Below the pieces are notes generated by a model, which did no database searches, was not told where the DNA came from, and was given only the letters and a program-made list of their open reading frames with translations. A stretch of 20,352 nt of DNA from Hirudo medicinalis (taxonomy: Eukaryota; Annelida; Clitellata; Hirudinida; Hirudinidae). Of the stretch, positions 1 to 8,912 are shown piece by piece. The translations under genes and the position numbers were made by a program. The stretch spans positions 64,324 through 84,675 of the forward strand of contig MPNW01000305.1 in NCBI GenBank assembly GCA_011800805.1. The letters are read 5' to 3'. How positions within the stretch are numbered: the stretch's first letter is position 1; each line of letters opens with the position of its first letter.

Positions 1-140
1 AAATTTCAAATTGCTAATATAACTAATCTTTATATTACTCTTGAGAGTTGGTTTAAAGTTTTCTTTTTAATATAAAATTCAATTTGAAGCTAGTTGAAGT
101 TAGATAGTATGTGTTTACAAGGAAACACGCAAATAATATG

Positions 141-159
141 TCGCGCGTTATACGCGCGA
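141..159. repeat. Perfect CpG-rich palindrome, 8-bp arms
   Basis: TCGCGCGT, a 3-base TAT spacer, then ACGCGCGA, its exact reverse complement. Each arm carries three CpG in otherwise AT-rich DNA. It lies about 710 bp upstream of the Kelch gene start. It could be a dyad protein-binding site or a small hairpin; no function can be assigned. Confidence 0.85.
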
Positions 160-870
160 AGGGACAACACATGTTCGGATTGGTTTTTTGTAAATAAGCT
201 CAATTCTAATGGTTTTTAAAACTTTTTTTCACAAAACGTTTTATTAACATGTTTTTTAATTACTCCAGCTTGAAGCTTTTAATTCTGAAAAATTGCTGGT
301 GCCTAATGTATAACCACTTGCCTCTACCGTGGCAATGCGCCAATGGTATATGTTGGCGAAATACGAATGGAATAGTTTGTCGGAATCAGATTTATACATT
401 TATCGCCAGAAAAACTAGAAATGCATCGACTGGAACGTCTACGTTCATACAATAATCGAGTGCATGACGATCAATGTAAAATGTTAAAAACAAACTGAAA
501 AATTTGTTAAAAATCGAAGTATAATTGTCCTTTATTGACAACATTGACATTTAGTGACATTTGTAAATATAGTAACTGAAATGTCACCGTTCCTCCAGAC
601 TCAAGAAAATAATTGCCTCGTTAATTAGAGTATTTGCAAATTAATGTTTATTTATGTTTAGTAACATTCATCAAATTTGCACTGTTTATGGTCTAGACAA
701 GTTTCTGGTTAGTGTGTTTGTGGAATGTCGTCCAGTTGATCATGTTTTTTGTCGGTCTGATGTGACGTTGGTTTCCTCATAATTGGCATAAAAGTCTCGA
801 AAATTAATTAACTACAACATAAAGTTGGTTTAAATTAGTTTGGGATATACCGTGTTTGAGAGTATTCGCC
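160..870. other. Gene-free stretch upstream of the Kelch gene
   Basis: No recognisable gene. It should contain the promoter and 5' UTR of the Kelch gene at 871, but I see no convincing TATA box or initiator. A less AT-rich patch at about 300-500 has an open frame from 307 to 498 interrupted only by a TAG at 373-375. The translation around the TAG matches nothing I recognise. A second frame there is open for 68 codons (249-455). Either could be a decayed exon or chance. Confidence 0.5.
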
Positions 871-2723
871 ATGGCGCATAAAACTGGAATTAAGCTGGCA
901 TACCCGTCCTACGGGAACGAATTAATGAAGAACATTAAATCGCTACAATATAATGATGAATTATGCGATTTCACTGTCTCTGCTGAAGGAAAGTCATTAA
1001 AAGTAACGTTTGGTCTGTTTTGAGCAGTTCATTTTGTAATGGAATTTTTTGTGCTAGAAAATATTATATTTGTTTGCAGGTACATAAAGTAATACTCGCT
1101 GCTTCTAGCGAGTATTTTAGAGCTATGCTTCGAGGTTACATGAAAGAGACAAAAGAAGATACTGTTGACTTGGGTGGTATCAGTGCATCTTCACTTGAAA
1201 TGATCATTGATTTTATATATAGTGGAGAGATGGATTTAAATCTAGATTGTCTCATAGATATTTTAAATACAGCCAATCACCTGCAGATCCAGACAGCTCT
1301 TGATTTATGTAGTGATTATATAATATCCCTTTTATCATTTTCAAATGCAGAAGAATTTGTCCACATTGCAGACATATACTCTCTGAAAAAAGTTAGCGAC
1401 TTTTTCACAAAAAAGCTATTAACCAATTTTGAGGAGTTTGTTGATGCCACAGTTTATCTGACAACTTCAGCTGAAAACTTAATCAACTATTTGAATGATG
1501 ATAGATTGAAAGTGAAATCAGAATTTGTTCTTCTTGATTGTATAACAAAATGGTACAAACATGACAATACCAGATCAGAGCACATCATATCCTTGCTAAA
1601 ATGTGTCAGATTTGGTCTTGTTTCAAAGAATGTTTTGCTGCAAAGTCATCCATTGTTGACACTTTTTCCATGCTCTATGCCTTACGTTCAACAAGGTTTA
1701 AAATATCACAACGATGCCATTACTGGGCATCCAGCTATAAATGCAACATGTAAAGTGCGCTCAATGGTTCCTTCTCTGGTCCTTGTTTACCATGGCTCAT
1801 CCCCACGTCCTCTTGATATATCTGCTTTTGACGAAACTAGCTCCAGCTATTATCAACTGGCAAGTGATTCCAATGCTAGCAGAGATTGCAGAGTTGTGGA
1901 AGTTGATAATTTTTTGTATGTATTTAGAGTTGTAGATAGTGGAGGTGGAACATTTGTTAATTGTCTGATACGCTTTGATCCCAGACATTTATCACTTGTT
2001 GCTTTGATGCCTTGTAGATGTTTAAGAATTGACCCAGCTATTGTATCTACAGATGGGAAAATATATTGCTTTGGTGGCTGCATTGATATACCTCAAGGAT
2101 CCTCTGGAAACACCATTTTGGATTTTGTAGAGGTTTACAATGTCAAAGAAAACACTTGGAATGATGTTGAGCCAATGCCCCATCCAACTCATTCACATGC
2201 TGTGTGTGTTGCTAAGGGACTGATATACTTAAGTGGTGGGGTGACTGCCTCTTCAAGAAATGTGGCCTCTGACAACTTTTTTGAGTTTAATCCTTACACC
2301 AATCAATATTCTACTAAAGCGTCAATGAATGGCCCAAGGCGTCTGCATGAGATGGAGACCTTCGGTGATCACATTTATGTTCTGGGAGGCATTGGTTCTC
2401 ATAGTTTTGTTCAGCAGCAGAATCAAATACCAGTTGAACGTTACTCATTGGACTGCAATCAGTGGACTCTTCTAAGCTGTACGCTTGCAGGAAGATCCAT
2501 TGGTCATTTTACTGTATATAACAAAAGCATTCTATCCTTGGGAAGAGAGCATCACCTTGCCACTGAAGATGACATTTGGTCCTACAGCTCTGAAAGTGAT
2601 TCATGGTCACCTTTTGCCAAAGCACCTCGTCGTACCTCACTTGCATCCACTTCAGCAATATTACTTCACATAAACTTTTATGATGAGAAAGTTTCTAAAA
2701 GACTCCTTACAGACAAGTGGTAA
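871..2723 (+). CDS. BTB-BACK-Kelch (KLHL-type) protein, two exons
   Basis: Exons 871-1002 and 1080-2723 join in phase 0 across a 77-bp GT-AG intron (gtaacg...tttgcag) to give 591 aa, normal for the KLHL family. The start has a strong Kozak context (GCCATGG). The BTB domain spans about residues 25-130 (LCDFTV, then VHKVILAASSEYFRAM across the splice junction). The BACK domain follows at about 135-240. A C-terminal Kelch propeller has clear GG blades at about 369 (KIYCFGG), 426 (LIYLSGG) and 475 (HIYVLGG), each followed by an aromatic/Trp strand; the first and last blades are degenerate. Such proteins usually recruit substrates to CUL3 ubiquitin ligases, with BTB binding CUL3 and Kelch binding substrate; that role is inferred from the family. 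I cannot assign a specific orthologue. No AATAAA stands out soon after the stop. Confidence 0.93.
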
Positions 2724-3364
2724 TTTGCAGTTTGTAATTGACTACATTTCATGACCAGTGGCTCGCTTAAGTTGCCCATGAAGCTATGAATGATGTAAAT
2801 GCTGGAAATAAGTTATTTTGACAATATCTTATGAATTATCACTTGAACACTTTTATTGCAATAGCTTTGATTTTTCCCTGATGTTCTAGTGAATGGTGGT
2901 TCTTAGAGAATAAGGTTATGTGCTATTATTTTCAGATGATAGATTGCGGGATAAAGTTTGTCATATGATGATTTGTGCTTTAATATCTTTTTGACCTTTT
3001 GAAAGCTTTTTGGATTTGGATTGTGACAGGATATTCAATTTCTGACACACCTTTCAATATAGTGATGTGTCATCTTGTTAAGCATGGAAAATTGCAGCAT
3101 GAAAAGCCATGATGAGCTGGTGATTAATGATTTAGATATAATAAGACATCTAACTTATAAATTAGGCTCTTAGGTTGCATGTCCAAGCACAACTGGTATC
3201 TTTAAAACTAGCAAGTGATAATGTAATTACATGCATTATCCTTACAATGTACATATTCTCAAAAAAGAACAGATTAAAAAATATTATGTATGCTGGCCAC
3301 AACTAGAATGATATGGTTTGTTAACTAATAACATGTTAACATCTATGTCTTAACAACAATGTCT
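2724..3364. other. Intergenic, AT-rich, nothing recognised
   Basis: Downstream of the Kelch gene and presumably includes its 3' UTR. No open frame, RNA gene or repeat recognised. ATTAAA near 3274 is a possible but weak poly(A) signal. Confidence 0.5.
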
Positions 3365-3842
3365 ATTTAATCGCCTATTTAGGCTATGCCACGCCTTGGC
3401 TATTCGAACCACGTCTCGTATGCTTTGTCGATTACTGATCTTCAGTTCCATGTGCTCTGCATCTGTGCCGTCACGAACATATAATAATCCCCAGTCCTTC
3501 AATTGACAGTTGCATCACAGGGAATTCTTGATCTGGGGGTAGTCATAGTTGACTGGTCAAGATTCTGTTCATTGTTGAAAACGACCTATCAACTGTGACT
3601 GTTCCAATCGGCCTCAGCAAGAGCTTTCTAGTAGCCGATGAAAATGTGGGGAACATGTCCGACTTGTCTTCTGATAGGGCCAAATTCAACAGGCCTTCCT
3701 GTGACGCAAAGTCTGCTGGCAGACGACGTAATATTTTCCATTTATTTTGGAGATCTTCAGATAAAACTCCTAACACTCGGGTGACTTTAGTGAAATCAGC
3801 TGCCTCTGAGCGAGCCAACAAGATGGTCTGAATCTTTAACAT
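3365..3842 (-). mobile_element. Decayed hAT-type transposase, C-terminal remnant
   Basis: Read on the minus strand, 3842-3543 is a 99-codon open frame ending in the hAT dimerisation signature VDRSFSTMNRILTSQL, preceded by the usual LRRLPADFASQEGLLNLAL-like helix. The stop after TSQL is premature. Homology appears to continue in other frames to about 3365 (LSIEG, then YVRDGTDAEHMELKI), as in hAT/zinc-finger MYM-like transposases. At least one stop and one frameshift separate the pieces, and the N-terminal zinc finger and catalytic core are absent. It is a dead fragment. No terminal inverted repeats were found. Confidence 0.7.
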
Positions 3843-4359
3843 AAAACAAAGTTAATGTCATACGACACAGAAAGCAGCTTTCTCTGATAGTTTGCGGCTT
3901 GCGGATAGTGGAAGCGGTTTTATTACCTATACTTTTTCAGTTTCACTACCTGCGAGCCAAAATTTTGACAGATGTCACAAACATATCACATATCTGACAC
4001 TTTTGCGATCCACGAATACTTATCGTACGATGAGGATGATACCAATTGGAAAGATGATCTGACAGTCACCTCATGATACAAAATAAAATTTGTCACAAAC
4101 CACATTTATAGATAAGAGTTCAATTAAATTTTTTTTTAAGTCAAGAAAATTTTATTTATTTAAGACGTTTTTAATTAATTATAATTAACAAAAATTTAAA
4201 CAATTTATAAATATTAATATTTAATAACAATTGAAAAATTTTATAATTATTAATATTTAATAACATTTTAACATTACGCATCTTCAAGAAGTTAGCATGT
4301 TTACTTTCTGGTAAGAAGTGTTCGGTGTTCACTCAATCTTTAGGTTCTGGGTTAGCAAT
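3843..4359. other. Intergenic region upstream of GLRX3
   Basis: About 3843-4080 is moderately GC-rich and has no open frame I can name. From about 4130 it becomes extremely AT-rich, including a short direct repeat at 4205-4265. It probably holds the GLRX3 promoter and 5' UTR; no core promoter motif is convincing. Confidence 0.5.
4205..4265. repeat. Two-copy AT-rich direct repeat
   Basis: The 25-bp units at 4205-4229 and 4241-4265 (core TATTAATATTTAATAACA) differ at one base and have a 36-bp period. The core is itself near-palindromic (TTAATATTAA-like). Probably local slippage or duplication. Confidence 0.75.
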
Positions 4360-6517
4360 ATGGATCTCAAAGACCATGACGTTACTAGGATTACTTCGTT
4401 AGAACAGTTTGCCGAATTACAAACGAATTATAGCGGGTAGGTAGTTATATACTGATCGTGTTTTTTTTAATGCTTATAATGTGAATTGATAATGTAATTC
4501 TTAACCTGTATAATTATTAGTGATTACTGGCATTCCATACAGTCTTTAAAATAATAATTTGTAAGTCGTAAACAAACACGCTTTATAAATGGTTTTTAAT
4601 GGTTCCTTTAACTATTTATTTTAATAAAAGGTGGCTGGTCATTGTTCACTTCACTGCAAAATGGTCTCCTCACTGTAAACAGCTTCATGAAGCTTTGGAA
4701 GAAATTAGGAAGCAACTCTTGGGAAAGAAAGCAATGATTGTTGAGGTTGAAAATTATTTAAAATGTACCATTATTTGTGAGGTAATCTGTGTCACTATCC
4801 CAACTAGATTGAAGCAGAAGACTATCCATCTATATCTCAAAGGTTCAGTGTTATTGCAGTTCCAACATGTATTTTACTAAAGGTAATGACTATTAATGTT
4901 ATATTCTATATATTTATAAAAGTTATTTTTGATGAAAAGAAAAGTGTAGTTATAAAAATATTTTTAAATCATTTAACAAAAAATTGTTCCTTGAAGAATG
5001 GGTTAGAGTTATCAAGAGTTGAGGGAGTTGATATCCAAGAAATTTATATCAGAATTCAACACCATGTGAATAGTTCTAGTGAAGGGAAGGTAGGGCCACC
5101 TTGAATTGGATAAGTAATTAATTAAACATAATTTTGAATTTGTATGATCTGTTATGCCCAGCATAAAACATTATTTTATAAAAGTTACATAAAGTTATAT
5201 TGACTACAATATCAAATTATTTCTGATTTATTAAGGACATACATTTACATTAAATAAATATAAATATTAAATAATCATAAGGTTGATTTCAGGATGTAAA
5301 TTCTATTCTGAAATCCTTGATAAATCAATCTTTGGTGATGGTCTTTATGAAGGGAACACCGGGACATCCTAGATGTGGTCAGATAACCTTAAAGATTCAT
5401 TTTTTAATGAAAGTTCTTTAATTATAATATTAGAGTCCATGTATGTCTAGGTTTTAGCAAGACTCTTGTAGGTTTACTGAATGGAGAAGGAGTTATATTT
5501 GGTTCTTTTGATATATTGTCAAATGAAGAAGTGAGACAAGGTAATCATCAACATTGCACATGTTGCCATTTTGTGTTGCTTGTGATATTTGAATTTAATA
5601 AATATCAATGAAAATTACTATTACTTATAATAATTTATTGCTTCAGGATTGAAAGCATTTTCCAACTGGCCTACATATCCACAGCTTTACATTAATGGAG
5701 AGTTAATAGGTGGACTGGATATTGTGAAGGAATTAATTGAAAGAGGAGAATTTAAAGCTCTTTTACCCAAGGTAAATAATCTGGAAGAAAGGCTAACAAG
5801 GCTAATAAACCAGGAAAAGATCATGCTGTTCTTGAAAGGTTCACCAGATGATGTCAAGTGCGGATTTAGTAAAGCCATTGTTGAGATCTTGAACTCTAAA
5901 AGGTATAGGATTGGTATTTTGGAATGTGGCTTCCGAGCTTTCTCAATTTGTTTCAAAGTGGTTACTTGTAATGAAATGGATATTTACTATGCCACAATAT
6001 GTCTACCTCAAACCTTTATGTCATGTACAAATAATGTTACCTGCACAGATATCTCATTCAAATATGTTATAGCTTTGCATCGCTCTGAGACATAGGCATA
6101 GTGCACCAGGCATTGTTTATTAACATTAAACTTCTCCAAAATGGTTTATAGGTTGAAATATGGACATTTCGATATCTTAACAAATGAAGAAGTTAGACAA
6201 GGTCTTAAAGAATTGTCAAAGTGGCCAACATATCCCCAGCTCTATGTTAAGGGAGATCTCGTCGGGGGGCTAGACATTGTCAAAGTGAGGTTTTGCTATA
6301 ATAATAATAAGTGAGTTTATATAGCACTGTCACCCAGAGGTGTTTTGTGACCCTGCAAGCTGGGTTGCAAACACAACACTGTTGCTTTTACCATCGCTCT
6401 GAGGAACGCAAAGCGAGTGTACTTGTACCCCTAAGATTGTTATTCAATAACAACTACAATTTTTAATTTTAGGAACTGGACCAATCAGGAGAACTGGATA
6501 AATTGCTGAAAGATTGA
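4360..6517 (+). CDS. GLRX3: Glutaredoxin 3 (PICOT), multidomain monothiol glutaredoxin
   Basis: Nine exons: 4360-4436, 4631-4745, 4808-4882, 4997-5089, 5293-5377, 5451-5540, 5647-5902, 6152-6284 and 6473-6517. Phases all agree and give 322 aa (vertebrate GLRX3 is about 335). Domain order is thioredoxin-like (about 10-115, degenerate site WSPHC at 37-41 with one Cys), monothiol glutaredoxin 1 (RCGFS, Cys148) and monothiol glutaredoxin 2 (KCGFS, Cys250). Each Grx domain has the WPTYPQLY and GGLDIVK glutathione-site motifs. In the family the CGFS sites with glutathione hold bridging [2Fe-2S] clusters and serve cytosolic and nuclear iron delivery, partnering BOLA2. The single-Cys thioredoxin site is normal for PICOT and suggests no oxidoreductase activity. 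The split between the two CGFS codons of domain 1 falls inside the Gly codon. Intron 2 has a weak donor (GTTGAA), chosen because it restores family alignment. Intron 8 holds a SINE-like repeat. Confidence 0.95.
6311..6440 (+). repeat. SINE-like dispersed repeat in GLRX3 intron 8
   Basis: Begins after an ATA/AAT microsatellite with TTTATATAGCACT, followed by CAGAGGTG and the 16-mer TGCAAGCTGGGTTGCA (6354-6369). The same string of blocks, in the same order, is found on the minus strand at about 15590-15800 in a TMEM68 intron. Two diverged copies in unrelated introns support a dispersed short repeat. The exact ends are uncertain. Confidence 0.6.
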
Positions 6518-6541
6518 AACTCACTGGAATGATTTTTTGGA

Positions 6542-6547
6542 AATAAA
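6542..6547 (+). terminator. GLRX3 poly(A) signal
   Basis: AATAAA 25 nt after the GLRX3 stop codon. It is only 20 nt before the oppositely oriented signal of MRPS16. Confidence 0.75.
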
Positions 6548-6566
6548 GTCATGAGTCATTAGCATT

Positions 6567-6572
6567 TTTATT
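6567..6572 (-). terminator. MRPS16 poly(A) signal
   Basis: TTTATT on the plus strand, so AATAAA on the minus strand, beginning 16 nt after the MRPS16 stop. It implies a 3' UTR of only about 30-50 nt. Confidence 0.65.
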
Positions 6573-6587
6573 CATCAAAATCAGTTA

Positions 6588-7002
6588 CTAGGAATTAGAA
6601 ACTGCATCTTCCTTTGGATCAATTTGGGATGCAGCAGCTCTCTGGTTTCTTTTTGCCTCTAGATAAGTACGGGGATGGATGGGTAGAAAACCAGCTAGTC
6701 CTGATGTCAAATTAATGGAGTTCAAAGGTAATTTGTATAAGTTGTTTTATAACAGACTCACCTAAAAGCTTTTCGACGTGAAAGGACATTACTGCGCCTT
6801 TTCCCAGCCAGTATTTCACTCTATCAAAGTTGAATGAAACAAGTTTTTCATTGTGTTTGTTTGGCATGGGATCATAAGAACCGAGTTGCTCCTCGCCTGG
6901 ATGATCTCTTGGCAAGTTCTGCTTTGCTACAACAATATGAAAAAATGGTCTGTTTTTGCATCCGAAATAGGCAAGTCTTATCGAGTAAGGAGGAGGAACC
7001 AT
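6588..7002 (-). CDS. MRPS16: Mitochondrial ribosomal protein bS16m
   Basis: Two exons read on the minus strand, 7002-6762 and 6700-6588, joined in phase 1 across a 60-bp intron (GTGAGT...CATCAG) to give 117 aa. The S16 core is plain: SIRLAYFGCKNRPFFHIVV, then EQLGSYDPMPN, DRVKYWLGKGA, VEKLLGLAGFLPIHPR across the junction, and a charged tail. An in-frame TAA two codons upstream of the ATG fixes the start unless a leader exon exists. bS16m is an assembly protein of the mitochondrial small ribosomal subunit and is imported from the cytosol; the very short pre-domain region means any import signal must lie in or overlap the first residues. The gene converges on GLRX3. A tRNA-like repeat lies about 80 bp upstream of the start, so the promoter is short or overlaps it. 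Confidence 0.95.
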
Positions 7003-7081
7003 TGTTTAAGGGATCTGAAACGATAAACCTCCAAATGTATTTGGCTAAGCCGATGCCTATCGAGTTAAAGACTTAAGCTCT

Positions 7082-7135
7082 AATGGAACTCACGAGCTCG
7101 ACTTGAGACCGACGAAATGCACTACGCCACAACAC
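7082..7135 (-). repeat. tRNA-like SINE head or tRNA relic
   Basis: On the minus strand GGTGTTGTGGCGTAGTGCAT resembles a Pol III A box (TRGCNNAGYNGG), and about 35 nt on CTCGTGAGTTCC resembles a degenerate B box. The middle (CGTCGGTCTC) resembles the anticodon arm of tRNA-derived SINE heads common in invertebrates. The B box has decayed (GAGTTCCAT rather than GTTCGAATCC) and the acceptor stem does not pair well, so a working tRNA gene is unlikely. Confidence 0.45.
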
Positions 7136-7437
7136 CGACGAGAAGGTTAAAAGCAAGCCAACTTGTTTATATTATCGATGGACGAGCATAGAATCCTCAA
7201 TACATTAAGCAAATTTTGCATCAAATATTTGCTGAGGTATAATAAATATCAAAATTATAAAAAAAATCTACCTTAAAAAACAGGAAATAAAATAACGGGA
7301 GGTCGTACAGCACATTAACCAGTGTGTTTCTAAAAGCGAAGTTTCATACTTGGACAGTTAAACTGTCACATCGATAACGATACGGAGTTTGACTAGAGTA
7401 GCGTATGTTCAATATAATTTTAAGACCACTAATGTAG
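7136..7437. other. Gap between tRNA-like relic and LINE
   Basis: AT-rich with no open frame. It contains CATCGATAACGATACGG near 7370, but I assign no regulatory role. May include distal promoter sequence of MRPS16. Confidence 0.4.
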
Positions 7438-8170
7438 AGTGAAGCCTTCTCTGAAGAGGAAGGTTTTGAGGGCGGAGTGAAATCCGACTGGATCAGTGTT
7501 GGCAATCGAAGGGGAGGGGTCTATTCCAGATCTGCGTTCCAACAACATCAGTAGACATGTCATCCAGTCTCGCATGTCGCGCAGATGATTTGACGAGAGA
7601 GCTGATCTGATCTGAGCCCGTGCCTAGCAGGAATATGTGCAGTGCGAGTGAAAGGCAGGTATGACGGTGCATGACCCAGGAGAGACTTGAAAACGAGTGA
7701 AGAGATTTTGTAGTCAATTCTCTGGCAAATGCGTAGCCAGTGGAGATCACGGAGAAGAGGAATGACGAGGTCATGTTTTCTTTTGCTGTTTATGATTTTA
7801 ACACCTGCGTTGATAACATGCTGAAATTGCTCAAGGCATTAGGTAGGTAATCAGTCATTGAAAAGACAATAGCTGTAATGAGAAGCTTCCGCATATCAGA
7901 TGAGAGTGGATCGGCGATGTTGCGAATTTCCTTGAGATGCATAGCAGGATTGAGCTGTTTTGTTGATGTGAATGGTCATGGAACAGTCTGAGTCCAGCCA
8001 GATCCCAAGGTTGCGGAAAGATTGTACTGACTGGACCAGGTCGAAGCGGATGACAACCGATTCGGAAGAGAGGTGCATGTCGACCGGAGCAGCACCATAC
8101 CACCTCAGTTTTGTTGCAGTTCGAGATCCTGACAGAAAGGCATTCGGTTTAGTTTGGCTGGCACTGACCT
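7438..8170 (-). mobile_element. Decayed LINE, 3' part of RT ORF (copy A)
   Basis: Minus-strand translations give, in several frames, the C-terminal half of a CR1/L2-like non-LTR ORF2: NCNKTEVVWCCSGRH, then SFRNLGIWLDSDCSMTIHI, then QIWNRPLPF and FHSALKTFLFREG before a stop near 7437. Frameshifts separate these blocks and the RT catalytic box is absent. The DNA closely matches the reverse complement of 12410-13160; for example GAGAAGCTTCCGCA and GAGATGCATAGCAGGA are shared. Both are therefore copies of one family. Clade assignment is by resemblance only. Confidence 0.8.
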
Positions 8171-8746
8171 TGGACCTGGGTGTCATCATATGGCATTGGA
8201 GTCCATGTGCCCGAATGACGCTTTCATGCTCAGCCGTGAACATCATGAAAAGGCCAACAATGTTCATCAGAGATTTATTTAACCCCTACAACCAAGTTAG
8301 TTTAATTTGGAAGAAATAAAGATCATCAGATGACGTCCGTGAAGAGCCGGATTCACCCATGCAGAGACCACGTTGCAGGTTGGAGGCCCACAAGCCAACG
8401 TGTCCCCCTAAAAAATTCTTCTGGTTGGTGGAGTATCCCATGCAGTTTCACAGATCAACCATGCCTGAATTTGGCACCACGTCCACAGTTAGGTCCGTAG
8501 CCAGTTGGGGGGAGAAAAACCTCCCATTGACAAATTTCTGCACAAATCCCCCAGAGAGCAAACATCACGGACACATTCCCACACCACAACATTACTATAG
8601 GGCAACATTAAATGAAAAAATTGTCAGCGCAGGATCATTAATCAGATAGCTTCTCTAGGAATCGCTAATGAGCATGGACTGGATAGATGCCATACCAATA
8701 CAGCTTTCAAAGAAACTCGTTCATAAGCCAACACCCACCTAAAAGG
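8171..8746. other. Unclassified, GC-richer stretch
   Basis: About 8330-8640 is less AT-rich than its surroundings, with homopolymer-like patches and a 96-codon plus-strand frame (8359-8649) that has no recognisable domain. It may be further upstream LINE sequence or another decayed transposon. Nothing here is supported as a gene. Confidence 0.4.
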
Positions 8747-8752
8747 TTTATT
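8747..8752 (-). terminator. SUCLA2 poly(A) signal
   Basis: Minus-strand AATAAA (context GCTGAATAAACC) about 160 nt after the SUCLA2 stop codon. Confidence 0.65.
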
Positions 8753-8912
8753 CAGCCTTCATGACAAAATATTCATAAAAATTATCCTAGCTAATAGAAC
8801 ATAGAAACAAATTCTTTAAGCTCTTTAGCATATTATCCTAACACATTCATTTCTTAGCAAAGGTTTAAGAAGCATTAGTAAAATGTTGTAAAATGCAGAA
8901 AATGAAGTGCAC

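Noticed and set aside
3595..3831. 78-codon plus-strand open frame
   Set aside because: Antisense to the hAT transposase remnant and shows no family features.
7972..8319. 115-codon plus-strand open frame
   Set aside because: It lies antisense to the LINE RT fragment, whose translation is recognisable on the minus strand; this is its shadow.
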